Shown one piece after another: positions 9,279-17,076 of a stretch of DNA of 64,000 nt. Each line of letters starts with the position of its first letter. Position 1 is the stretch's first letter. The position numbers and the translations under genes were made by a program. Source of the DNA: Paracoccus pantotrophus (GTDB taxonomy: Bacteria > Pseudomonadota > Alphaproteobacteria > Rhodobacterales > Rhodobacteraceae). Under the pieces are notes generated by a model. It worked only from the letters and a program-made list of their open reading frames with translations. It was not told the DNA's origin and searched no databases. The DNA lies in the NCBI RefSeq assembly GCF_008824185.1, contig NZ_CP044425.1, forward strand, positions 186,001 through 250,000. The letters are read 5' to 3'.

Positions 9279-10420
9279 GCCGGGGGCTCCTCTTCCGCCG
9301 ATTGCCCGAAGCTCTCGCCGCCGCGCCGGCCCAGGGCGTTGGACAGCGCCGAGAAACGCTGCACCAGCGCGCCCTCGACCATCTCGGTCGTGACCTCGCG
9401 GATATACCAGGTGCCGCTGAGCCGGTCGCCGACGCCCTTGATCAGCGCGGTGCGATGCGCCCGCAGCAGGCCGCGATAGCGCGCGGGGTCAAGCTGGCCC
9501 CGCGCCTCGATCGCCAGGTGATCCCGCACCCCGCGCCCGCGGGCATGGGCGCCCATCGCCGCATCGCGGGGCAGCGCGCCGCGCAGGAAGCGGACCGAGC
9601 CGGTGGCGCCGGCGCGGGCCAGCCCCTGGGCGGCCTCGGCGGCGAACAGCGCCTGCCCCAACAGCTCGTCCTGGGCATCGCCGTCGGCCCTGACCATGCG
9701 CTTGGCCACCGCGTCGATGCCATGGGCCAGGCGCCTTTCCGGGCGCTCGAGGCTGGCGGCGAAGTCGATCCAGTCCAGGTTGGCATTCTCGCGCAGGATG
9801 GTCAGGTCGGCCTGCGGCTGGCCGGCCAGGTCGCGCGGATGGAAATGGCAGGTCGGCTGGCCCGAGACGGGATCGGGCTCCAGATAGGTGACGAAGCCGT
9901 TGCGCGCCGCCAGGTGGCGCAGGAACGACCAGTCGTCGGCGCGCTGGATCAGCAGCATGTCGTCGGCGGCCAGCTTGGCATCGGTGTCCTGTGCCTCGAA
10001 CTGCAAGCCGTAGCGGCCGGCGATCTCGCGCGCGGCATCGGAATCGCCGGCATCGCGATAGCTTGCCACCCGCTCCTCCGCGGCCATCAGCATGGCGGCG
10101 TCGGCGGCCAGCACCTCCAGCCAGGAATTGGCCTCGGGTTCCTCGAAATGCGGGCGCAGATGCGAGAGATAGCCGGAAAACATCACCTGGTCGGTCCCGC
10201 CCGGCGCGGCCAGGGTCAGGCGGATCTCGGCGCCCGGCTCCAAGGGGCCGTCGTCCAGCACGTCATAGGTGCCGTCCGCCCCCTGCCGCAGCCCGATCCG
10301 CAGCGCCAGGCGCGCGGGCGCATTGTCCGCCTCGGTCAGTTCCAGCGCGCCGATCCGGCCAAGCAGCGCCCCCGGAAGCCGGGTTCCGTCGATCTCGATG
10401 GAAAAGCGCGGCGTGGCCAT
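9275..10420 (-). CDS. eCIS baseplate hub protein, gpD/late-control-D-like (Afp8 N-terminal part)
   Basis: 381 aa from ATG 10420, which has a good ribosome site (GTGAGGACGCC). The protein resembles the phage late control D/gp27 hub family: N-terminal beta-rich part (RFSIEIDGTRLP, MFSGYLSHLRPHFEEPE), a helical part, and 'DDWSFLRHLAARNGF' followed by a strand, which is the typical gpD 'dwdFLrrLAer.Gf' motif. It is the trimeric hub linking tube and spike. Its stop overlaps the start of the spike gene, so together they correspond to a split Afp8/VgrG. Confidence 0.87.
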   Translation of the reverse strand: MATPRFSIEIDGTRLPGALLGRIGALELTEADNAPARLALRIGLRQGADGTYDVLDDGPLEPGAEIRLTLAAPGGTDQVMFSGYLSHLRPHFEEPEANSWLEVLAADAAMLMAAEERVASYRDAGDSDAAREIAGRYGLQFEAQDTDAKLAADDMLLIQRADDWSFLRHLAARNGFVTYLEPDPVSGQPTCHFHPRDLAGQPQADLTILRENANLDWIDFAASLERPERRLAHGIDAVAKRMVRADGDAQDELLGQALFAAEAAQGLARAGATGSVRFLRGALPRDAAMGAHARGRGVRDHLAIEARGQLDPARYRGLLRAHRTALIKGVGDRLSGTWYIREVTTEMVEGALVQRFSALSNALGRRGGESFGQSAEEEPPA

Positions 10421-10427
10421 GGCGTCC

Positions 10428-10706
10428 TCACTTGTCCGGGGGGATCTGCACCGGCATGCCCGGTACCACCGCGTCGAAAGGATCGAGCGCAGCCGAGGCA
10501 TCGGCGATGCGCCACAGCTTCAGCGGATCGCGGTAATAGCGGGTGGCCAGCGTATCCAGCCGGTCGGTGTCGGTGGCCATGGCGGCAAAGATCGCGGCGC
10601 GGGCGGGGCGCGGGGTCGGGCCGATCAGCTCGACCCGCGAGCCGTCTGCCCGCATCCAGGCCACCCGGCCGGATTTCGCGTAACGGCTGTTCTTGTCGAC
10701 GGCCAT
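10428..10706 (-). CDS. Small LysM-like baseplate protein (Afp7 C-terminal part)
   Basis: 92 aa. The second half (TDRLDTLATRYYRDPLKLWRIADAS, then PFDAVVPGMPVQIPPDK) is a LysM-like fold, as found at the C-terminus of Afp7/Pvc7 and in small phage tail proteins of the gpX type. The family sits at the inner tube-baseplate junction. Here it is a free-standing gene 12 bp after the CIS-tube gene, so the Afp7 equivalent is split. Start ATG 10706 is preceded by AGGGGAAACC. Confidence 0.8.
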   Translation of the reverse strand: MAVDKNSRYAKSGRVAWMRADGSRVELIGPTPRPARAAIFAAMATDTDRLDTLATRYYRDPLKLWRIADASAALDPFDAVVPGMPVQIPPDK

Positions 10707-10718
10707 CGCTGGTTTCCC

Positions 10719-11399
10719 CTATTGCGGCAGGTTGATGCTGGTGCCCTGGTCGGCGGTCGTGTCCAGATAGAGCCGCGCCATCTTGCGGCGGTTCGCGGCG
10801 GTGAAGTTCAGCGAGGACTGGACGCGGGTGTTGTCGCGGGCCTCGACCTCGCCCAGCACCTCCAGCCCGACCTCGATCTCGGCGCGGACGGGATAGAGCT
10901 TGCCGTTGAAGAAGGTCTCGGCGATCGCCATGCCGGTGATCTTGACCGGCACGACGCGCCTTTCGCCCCAGATGAACAGCACGATCGGGCGGCGGCCGCG
11001 GGCGCGCACCGGCTCGCTGCCGTCCGAGGGCGCCTCGGTCTCGCTTTCGACGGGATAGAGCAGTTCCTCCAGCGCCGAGATTTCCGGCAGCACGCCGAAT
11101 TCCACCGGCAGCGAGGAATGCGCCTCGACCCGGTCGGCCAGGTCGAAGCGCAGCACCACCGAAAAGCTTTCCTTGAGCGTGCCGGACGAGGCGTCGGCCC
11201 CCTGTTCGCCGCTGCTGCCGCCCGCACCCTGGGCGCCGGGTTCGGCCCCGCCCTCGGCCCCCTGCGCCTGTTCCAGCTGCAACTGGCGGGTCAGCGATTC
11301 AGGGTTGAAGCGGAAGGGGATGAAGCTGGACATGACGGCGGTGTCGTCGGGATCGTAGACGGCGAAGGCGCCCTGGGTGAAATTGATCACGTCGCTCAT
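10719..11399 (-). CDS. CIS tube/baseplate adaptor protein (Afp7 N-terminal domain-like)
   Basis: 226 aa from ATG 11399, which overlaps the preceding stop (ATGA). The opening, with PFRFNPESLTRQLQLEQAQG, matches the 'v.FNPesl...' start of Afp7/Pvc7-type proteins, whose N-terminal domain is tube-like and whose C-terminal domain is LysM. Residues ~35-60 form a Gly/Ser/Ala-rich linker. The rest is beta-rich (VVLRFDLAD, PIVLFIWGERRVVPVKITGMAIAETFFN). It probably forms the first tube-like ring on the hub. An upstream in-frame ATG at 11414 would add five residues but lacks the overlap arrangement. Confidence 0.82.
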   Translation of the reverse strand: MSDVINFTQGAFAVYDPDDTAVMSSFIPFRFNPESLTRQLQLEQAQGAEGGAEPGAQGAGGSSGEQGADASSGTLKESFSVVLRFDLADRVEAHSSLPVEFGVLPEISALEELLYPVESETEAPSDGSEPVRARGRRPIVLFIWGERRVVPVKITGMAIAETFFNGKLYPVRAEIEVGLEVLGEVEARDNTRVQSSLNFTAANRRKMARLYLDTTADQGTSINLPQ

Positions 11400-11668
11400 C
11401 TTGCGGCCTCCCATGCGGCGCGGATCGCGATTTCCAGCCTGCGCGCCAGCGCGGCCTCGGCACCGGGGGCCAGCAGGTCGCGGACCCCGCCCAGGTCCAG
11501 CCGCAGGTCGCCCAGGGCCCCGGTGCCCGCCGTCAGCCCGGCGAGGCTGCGCGCGGCCTCGGCCAGGGCACGCTCGATCACGGCGCGCAGGCGGGCGGCA
11601 TCCTCGGGCGAGGCGCTTTCGACGCTGATTTCGCCGATGTCGATGACCAGGTCAGCCGCGGTGTTCAT
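11396..11668 (-). CDS. Small eCIS protein with IGxxxV motif, 90 aa
   Basis: 90 aa (MNTAADLVIDIGEISVES...WEAAR). The start at 11668 overlaps the stop of the AAA+ ATPase gene (ATGA), which decides the start. The N-terminal strand VIDIGEISVE resembles a short 'IxIGxIxV' motif that also occurs at the C-terminus of the Pro-rich protein encoded at 14722-15777. The rest is two or three amphipathic helices (DAARLRAVIERALAEAARSL and ALARRLEIAIRAAWEA). I know no firm function. Sitting between the ATPase and the tube adaptor, it could be an assembly factor or cargo-related adaptor. Confidence 0.65.
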   Translation of the reverse strand: MNTAADLVIDIGEISVESASPEDAARLRAVIERALAEAARSLAGLTAGTGALGDLRLDLGGVRDLLAPGAEAALARRLEIAIRAAWEAAR

Positions 11669-13566
11669 TGCGCCTCCTCCAGCCAGCGGGCCAGGGGGCC
11701 AAGATCGTCGGCCCCCCTCGGCAGCCCGGACTTCTCCAGCTCGCGGATGACGGCGCGGGCAAGGTGGCGCGGGGCCAGCGGGGCGTTCTCGGCGGCGGCC
11801 AGATGGGCCGCGGCGACGGCGGCGTTGCGGATATTGCCGCCGGCAAAGCGGAACCGTTCGGCCAGCATGGCGATGTCCAGCCCGTCCTCGCACCAGCCGG
11901 GCCGCGGCAGGTTGCGGCGCCACAGCTGTTCGCGCTCGGCCTTTTGCGGCATGGGAAAGTCGATGACGAACTGCATCCGCCGGGTGAAGGCGGGGTCCAG
12001 GTTGGCGCGCAGGTTCGTCGCCAGCACGACGATGCCGGCAAAGGTCTCCAGCCTTTGCAGCAGGAAGCCGACCTCGATATTGGCATAGCGGTCATGGGCG
12101 TCCTTGACCTCTGAGCGCTTGCCGAAGACGGCGTCCGCCTCGTCGAAGAACAGGATGCCGTGGCCCGCCTCGGCATCGTCGAAGATGCGCGAGAGGTTCT
12201 TTTCCGTCTCGCCGATGTATTTCGAGACGACCTGCGACAAGTCGGTGCGATAGAGGTTCAGGCCAAGCGCATTGGCAAGGCAGCGCGCGGCAAAGGTCTT
12301 GCCGCCGCCCGGCGGGCCGGAAAACAGCAGCGCCAGCCCTTGGGATTCCCCCGCATCCACGGGCACGCCCATGTCGGTCCAGACCCGCCGTTGCGCCTCG
12401 CGCCAGGCGATGGCATCGGCCAGGCGGCTGCGGATTTCCCTGCCGGCGACAAGGTCGTCCAGCGTCACCTCGGACCGGACATTGGTGACGAAGGGGCCCA
12501 TGCGCCGCGCGCCCGCCGCGCGGATCGCGGCGGCGAAACGTGCGGCATCGGGCCGGTCGCCCGGCGCATCGTCGGCCAGGCTGCCTAGGATTTCCGCCTC
12601 GTGCCGCGCGGCAAGAAGCTCGGCCAGCGTCAACTGGAAGCGCGGCGCGAGCGCATCGGCGATGGCCGCGTCGATGCCGGCGGCATCCCATGCCGCGCGC
12701 GCCTCGGCCGGGGTAAAGGGCGGCGCATCGACCGCGCGCAGCCGCCCGGCGTCGAACCGGTCGGGGGCCAGCAGCACCAGCGCGCCCGAGCCCTGCCGCG
12801 CGGGAATGCGCGGCGGCGTCTCCAGCGCGAACAGGTCGACGACCAGCGGCGGGGCGTCGTCGTCGGGCAGGGGCAACGGCTCGCCGGGGCGAAGCGCGAC
12901 CAGGTCGAAGCCACGCGCCGGCATGAGCGCGGCAAGGTCCGCGGCCAGTTGCAGCGTCATGCGTCGCGACGGGCTGCGCAGCCACAGGGTTCCGTCGGCG
13001 GCCAGGATGCGGGCCGCGGCGCGGGCGGGGCGCAGCATGACCGGGCGGTGGCTGGCCGGGATGAAATCGCCCTGCATGCGGGGCTGGCCGCGGAAGCTGC
13101 GGGCCAGCCCTTCGGGCGTCAGGCGCAGGCCCCATTGTGCCGAGGGCAGGCATGCGCCCGGCGGCTGGGCCAGTTCCAGGCGGGGGTTGTCCTGGGGCGC
13201 GACCAGCGCGGCGGCCAGCGCCGCGTCATGGCCAAGGCCCAGCCCGGCCACCGCGATCCGGGCAAAGACCGCGGGGGTCGGCAGGTGCAGGCCGGCATTG
13301 TCGGCCAGGATGGAAAAGGCGGCGGCGGCGTCGGGGAAGCGTTCCGCCGCGAGGGCGGCGGCCTCGATCCAGCCCGCCACCGACAGCGGCAGTTCGGCGG
13401 CGCGCCGGGCCAGCGGCCGCCAGTCCTCGGCATGCTCGGGCCAGCCCGCGCGCGGGTCGTATCCCGTTTCGGCGTCGCCGAGGTGATGGGCGACGGCCAG
13501 CAGCGCCGCCTCGCGCATCCAGTCGGCGGGCCTGCCGCCTGCCGCGCCGATCCCCATCGCGGTCAT
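11665..13566 (-). CDS. AAA+ ATPase of eCIS (Afp15/Pvc15-like)
   Basis: 633 aa from ATG 13566, which overlaps the upstream stop (ATGA). The N-terminal ~380 residues are variable and helical. The C-terminal AAA+ module has Walker A GPPGGGKT at about 417-424, Walker B ILFFDEAD near 470 followed by AVFGKRSEVKDAHDRYAN, sensor ATNLRANLD, and arginine-finger region FTRRMQFVIDFP. An ATPase of this kind is the hallmark that separates eCIS from phage tails. In Afp/PVC it is required for assembly or cargo loading. It acts in the cytoplasm of the producer cell. All catalytic motifs are intact. Confidence 0.92.
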   Translation of the reverse strand: MTAMGIGAAGGRPADWMREAALLAVAHHLGDAETGYDPRAGWPEHAEDWRPLARRAAELPLSVAGWIEAAALAAERFPDAAAAFSILADNAGLHLPTPAVFARIAVAGLGLGHDAALAAALVAPQDNPRLELAQPPGACLPSAQWGLRLTPEGLARSFRGQPRMQGDFIPASHRPVMLRPARAAARILAADGTLWLRSPSRRMTLQLAADLAALMPARGFDLVALRPGEPLPLPDDDAPPLVVDLFALETPPRIPARQGSGALVLLAPDRFDAGRLRAVDAPPFTPAEARAAWDAAGIDAAIADALAPRFQLTLAELLAARHEAEILGSLADDAPGDRPDAARFAAAIRAAGARRMGPFVTNVRSEVTLDDLVAGREIRSRLADAIAWREAQRRVWTDMGVPVDAGESQGLALLFSGPPGGGKTFAARCLANALGLNLYRTDLSQVVSKYIGETEKNLSRIFDDAEAGHGILFFDEADAVFGKRSEVKDAHDRYANIEVGFLLQRLETFAGIVVLATNLRANLDPAFTRRMQFVIDFPMPQKAEREQLWRRNLPRPGWCEDGLDIAMLAERFRFAGGNIRNAAVAAAHLAAAENAPLAPRHLARAVIRELEKSGLPRGADDLGPLARWLEEAQ

Positions 13567-14720
13567 GGCGCCACCTCGATGGGCACGGCGGGGGTGAAGC
13601 GGTTCGGGCCCATGCGCAGCGCCGCCAGCATGGGAATGGCGCGCAGCCCCGCCGCGTCTAGCGCGGCGCGGGCCACCACCACCTGCGCGGGCGTCGCTGA
13701 CGTGGGCGCAAGCTCGATCACCTCGAGCGGCGACAGGATGCCGCGCGCGGGCCACAAAAACACCTGCGCGGCCCCGGCAAGGTCGCTGCCGGTCAGCACC
13801 AGGTCCGCGCCGGGCGCCAGCGGCGCCGCGGGGGCATCCAGCGCGGGCCGGCCGGCGGTGACGGACAGGGGGTGCCGTTCCGAGCCGCCCTCGGGCGAGA
13901 CCAGTACGATGTCCAGCGCGCCCGGATCGGCCCCCGGCGGGCAGGTGACGAAGATGCGGCCCAGGGTGTCGGGCCGGGCGATCTGGCCGGGGCCGAGCGG
14001 CGGGTCGGCCAGGGCGAAGCTGTGCGGGCCCAGGCGCAGCTCGGTCGCATTCGCCGCCTCGGCCGTCTCGATGCGCAGGCGGCGGCCCGCGCCAAGCGGG
14101 TCGGGCAGGGCGCCGATGATCGCGGGCCGGGTGATCGGCCGCGGCCCGGCCAGCCGCACGCCGCCCGGCGCGACGATATCGGGGGCGGGCAGCGGCAGGG
14201 TCAGCCGTTCCAGCTGCACCGGCCCCAGCTCGACCAGCGCCCAGGGCCGGTGGCGCATCTGCAGGGGCGTGAATATCTTTTCCATCAGGTCCGCGGCGAC
14301 CGGGACCAGCGTCGCCGTCATCCGTCCCTCGCCCTGCACCGGGTCGATATCGGCCGAGGCGGGGATCGGCAATTCGATGACGGGATCGGTCTCGATGGCC
14401 TGCAGCGCCTGGCCCAGCCGGTTGATCGCCTGCACCGGCTCGCCGGCGGGCGAGGTGCCATAGGCGGTGATGACGAAGAAGGCCGAAAGCGACAGCGGCG
14501 GCGGGCGGCGCTGGCCGTCGTCGCCGATGAACCATTCGTCGTTGCGATGCGTGGGCTGCGGCGTCACCCACAGCAGCGATACCCGGATCGCCTCGCCCTG
14601 TGCGGCGGCGTTCTCGATCGGCGGGCCTGCGGCAATATCGGCCAGCAGCGGGGCGATCCCGGCCTTCAGATGGGCGGCCAGGGCGCGGCCGGCATCGTGC
14701 AGGTTGACGAAGCGTGCCAT
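13563..14720 (-). CDS. DUF4255 protein, tail-terminator/cap-like (Afp16/Pvc16)
   Basis: 385 aa from ATG 14720, one base after the upstream TGA, with GGAGG before it. The first ~190 residues show the DUF4255 pattern: 'RVSLLWVTPQPTHRND' and 'PPLSLSAFFVITAYG' (usual 'pplaLdLrYLlTaYg'), then 'LGQALQAIETDPVI'. In Afp/PVC this family caps the sheath-tube end and sets the length. The C-terminal half adds Ig-like beta repeats (GRIFVTCPPGADPG..., LVLTGSDLAGAAQVFL), longer than the simplest members. Neighbours fit: the AAA+ ATPase follows directly. Confidence 0.88.
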   Translation of the reverse strand: MARFVNLHDAGRALAAHLKAGIAPLLADIAAGPPIENAAAQGEAIRVSLLWVTPQPTHRNDEWFIGDDGQRRPPPLSLSAFFVITAYGTSPAGEPVQAINRLGQALQAIETDPVIELPIPASADIDPVQGEGRMTATLVPVAADLMEKIFTPLQMRHRPWALVELGPVQLERLTLPLPAPDIVAPGGVRLAGPRPITRPAIIGALPDPLGAGRRLRIETAEAANATELRLGPHSFALADPPLGPGQIARPDTLGRIFVTCPPGADPGALDIVLVSPEGGSERHPLSVTAGRPALDAPAAPLAPGADLVLTGSDLAGAAQVFLWPARGILSPLEVIELAPTSATPAQVVVARAALDAAGLRAIPMLAALRMGPNRFTPAVPIEVAP

Positions 14721-14721
14721 C

Positions 14722-15777
14722 TCAGCCTCCGCCCGGGCGAGGGATGGAATGGCCGCGCGGCGCGCGCCGGGCCGGCTTGGCAAGCAGCGTCTTGCGCGCC
14801 GCCGCAGGCCGTTCGCCGGGGTTGCGCGTGACGACGGTCAGCGCGCCGATGCGGATGCGGACCTGCGGCCCCGCCTTGGGCGGCGCGGCGGGAAGCGGCG
14901 TTTCGGGCTGGCGGGCGGGACGCAGCGCGGGGCCGGCAGGCATCGCGCGCGGTTTTTCGGCCGCCGGCGCCGCGGGTTTCGGCCGGGGCTGTGCGGGGGG
15001 GTCCGCGGGCTTGGCCGCGGCGGCCCTGGCGGCGCGCGGCGCGGCGCCGGATACGGGCTGCGGCGCGGCAGGCTTCGGGGCGGGTTTCCGCGCCAGGGGC
15101 AGGGGCGAGGGCCGTGCCGGTTCGGGCGCACCAGGCGCGCGCAACCGCAGCCGTTCGGCCGTCGCGGCAAGGCGCTCGGGGTCGGCGGGCAGGCTCGGCG
15201 CTTTCGCCGGGGCGGGGGCCGGGATGGAGGCGGGGGCCGAGGCGGGGTGTCGCGGCGGCTGCGGGCTTGGCGGGGCAGAGTGGCGAAAGCCCTTCAGCGC
15301 CACCCGCGAGGTGAGGGCGGTCGGTGGGTTGCCGCGGCGGAGCCGGGGCGCGGGCGGCGCCGGCTCGGGTGGCCGGGCCTTGGGCAGCACGGCCTCGGAC
15401 CTGGCTGCGGGTCGGTGCGGACGCGGTTGCGGCGCCGGCTCGGCCCGGGCGGTGGCCAGGGGCGGCCTTGCCGATGCCGCGCCCCCTTTCGGTTCCGGCT
15501 TGCGGCCGGGCGGCGATGCCGTGTTTCCCTTTGCCGCCCTGGGCCGCGCTGCGGCAGGCTTGGGTTGCGGTGTCGGCCGGGGCGCGGGTGGCGGTGGCGC
15601 GGGCGCGCGCGTCGCCAAGGGGGCCGGCACCGGGGGCAGGGGCGCGGCCTGTTCGACTGGGGGGATCGCCGCGGGCTCGGGTGCCAGTTGCGGCCCGGTG
15701 GCGGGGCGCAGCCGGGGCTGGGGATCGCTTGTTCCGGCGACGGGACCGACCAGCGATGTCAGCCTGGGCGCACGCAT
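14722..15777 (-). CDS. Pro/Ala-rich disordered eCIS protein with C-terminal IGxxxV motif
   Basis: 351 aa from ATG 15777, which overlaps the stop of the upstream gene (ATGA). About 300 residues are low-complexity Pro/Ala/Arg/Lys and probably disordered and very basic. The only conserved-looking segment is near the C-terminus (VRIRIGALTVVTRNPGERPAA), resembling 'VRVTIGRIEV' motifs that I recall at the ends of Pro-rich proteins in other eCIS loci. It could be a flexible linker, length determinant or cargo/assembly tether. Function is not established. High GC and repetitive codons reflect composition rather than transfer. Confidence 0.65.
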   Translation of the reverse strand: MRAPRLTSLVGPVAGTSDPQPRLRPATGPQLAPEPAAIPPVEQAAPLPPVPAPLATRAPAPPPPAPRPTPQPKPAAARPRAAKGNTASPPGRKPEPKGGAASARPPLATARAEPAPQPRPHRPAARSEAVLPKARPPEPAPPAPRLRRGNPPTALTSRVALKGFRHSAPPSPQPPRHPASAPASIPAPAPAKAPSLPADPERLAATAERLRLRAPGAPEPARPSPLPLARKPAPKPAAPQPVSGAAPRAARAAAAKPADPPAQPRPKPAAPAAEKPRAMPAGPALRPARQPETPLPAAPPKAGPQVRIRIGALTVVTRNPGERPAAARKTLLAKPARRAPRGHSIPRPGGG

Positions 15778-16493
15778 CACGGTTCCTCCGTCAGCGCCCG
15801 CGCGGCAAGGATGCGGCGCAGATAGTCCTGCCGGCGCGAGACTGGCAGGGCGAGGATCTCGGCCTCGGACCAGTGATAGCTCATCGCGATCAGGTGGATC
15901 TCGTCCAGCAGCGTTGCCGCGCGGCTGCGTAACTCGGAGTCGAGGAATTCGGCGACATCCAGCGGCAGGACCAGCGCCGCGCCGCAATCCGTGCAGGCGG
16001 TGCCGATCTCCAGCCCCAGCCCGGCCACCGCGCTTTCCAGCGCGGCAACGACGGTTTCGCGGTCGGGATCGGCCAGGCGCGCCTCGGCCTGGGCGGGCTC
16101 CAAACCCGCCGCCGCGGAAAGCAGCGCGACCAGCGCCGCCTCTCCGTGAAGCCCCCGCCTTTCCAGTGAGATGAGGTTGCCAAGCCGCAGGGGCCGCAGC
16201 GGCACGCCGTCCAGCGGCAGGGGTGCCGCGGGCTCGCGCGGCAGGTCGTCGGTAGAAAAGGCCAGCGCGTTGCCGGCGCCGCAGCCGGTGCAATCGGTTT
16301 CGGATTCGATGCGCGGCCCGATCAGGGCGCGGCGCAGGGCCAGCAGCGCCTTTTCCCATTCGGGCAGGGTCAGGGCCGACAGCGCCTCGATCCCGCGGCC
16401 CTCGACCGCGGCGGCCAGCGCGGCCAGCCGCCCGTGGGGCCCGCCCGTGGGGGCGTGGAAGGCGATCTCATCCTGTCCCGTCAAAGCGCGCAC
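15777..16493 (-). CDS. T4 baseplate/assembly-chaperone-like protein with two CxxC pairs
   Basis: 238 aa from GTG 16493, chosen because GGAAAGGAG lies just upstream and residues before it are non-protein-like. Two CxxC pairs, C68/C71 and C167/C170, suggest one zinc site built from both. The C-terminus (DEIHLIAMSYHWSEAEILALPVSRRQDYLRRI) matches the 'HxYHWSExEILaLP..RR..YL' tail of gp26/gp51-type T4 baseplate proteins and tail assembly chaperones in phage-like clusters. It follows the tube gene, where tail chaperones usually sit. The exact role (hub assembly or chaperone) is inferred. Confidence 0.65.
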   Translation of the reverse strand: MRALTGQDEIAFHAPTGGPHGRLAALAAAVEGRGIEALSALTLPEWEKALLALRRALIGPRIESETDCTGCGAGNALAFSTDDLPREPAAPLPLDGVPLRPLRLGNLISLERRGLHGEAALVALLSAAAGLEPAQAEARLADPDRETVVAALESAVAGLGLEIGTACTDCGAALVLPLDVAEFLDSELRSRAATLLDEIHLIAMSYHWSEAEILALPVSRRQDYLRRILAARALTEEP

Positions 16494-16546
16494 GGCTTGC
16501 TCCTTTCCCGGCGGTCGGTTCGGGTGGCCCGGCTGCCCGAGGGCGG

Positions 16547-17047
16547 TCAGGTTTCGGCGGGCTCGGTCACGGCCTCGTCGAGGACGAAATTCTCGTATTC
16601 GACCTTCAGCGTCTGGATCGCGACCGCGTTGGCATTGGCGTCCATTTCCGGCAAGGCCTGGAATTCGCTGGCCCAGGCCCGCATCAGGTTGAAGGCCATG
16701 ACCGGGACGCCCTGCATGTTCAGCACCTCGACCCGGACGGATTTGCGATAGTTCACCAGGCTGTTGGCCGCTTCGCCCTGGGGGTTGTTGACCTGGTTGG
16801 CCCATTCCAGGAACTGCCGGTCATGGGTCAGGCCGGATTCGAAGGTCACCGGCTCGAACTTGGTGCGTCCGGGCATCTTGCGCACGATCCCGGCATCGGC
16901 GGCCACGCGCCATTCGATCGCCTCGGTCGTCTTCTTGACCGCCGACATCTTGGACAGCGCGGCGACGACCCGCCCGTCCCATGTCACCCGGAAGCGGAAG
17001 TTCTTGTAGGGGTCGATGCGATGGGCGTTCACGTTGAACATCGGCAT
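16547..17047 (-). CDS. eCIS inner tube protein (T4 gp19/Afp1-like)
   Basis: 166 aa, the usual size. It has the gp19-family pattern: an N-terminal 'DPYKNFRFRVTWDGRVVAALSKMSAVKKTTEAIEWR' strand-loop, then 'PGRTKFEPVTFESGLTHDRQFLEWANQV', and a C-terminal 'NAVAIQTLKVEYENFVLD'. Hexamers stack to form the rigid inner tube driven out by sheath contraction. The ATG at 17047 has an excellent ribosome site (AAGGAGG). It starts 29 bp after the sheath stop. Only one tube gene is seen here, whereas Afp has several paralogues. Confidence 0.93.
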   Translation of the reverse strand: MPMFNVNAHRIDPYKNFRFRVTWDGRVVAALSKMSAVKKTTEAIEWRVAADAGIVRKMPGRTKFEPVTFESGLTHDRQFLEWANQVNNPQGEAANSLVNYRKSVRVEVLNMQGVPVMAFNLMRAWASEFQALPEMDANANAVAIQTLKVEYENFVLDEAVTEPAET

Positions 17048-17076
17048 GGGCTGCCTCCTTTCCGATCAGCCCGCGC

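Noticed and set aside
12601..14463. 620-aa plus-strand frame across the ATPase and DUF4255 genes
   Set aside because: Antisense shadow; Walker motifs and the DUF4255 signature are on the minus strand.
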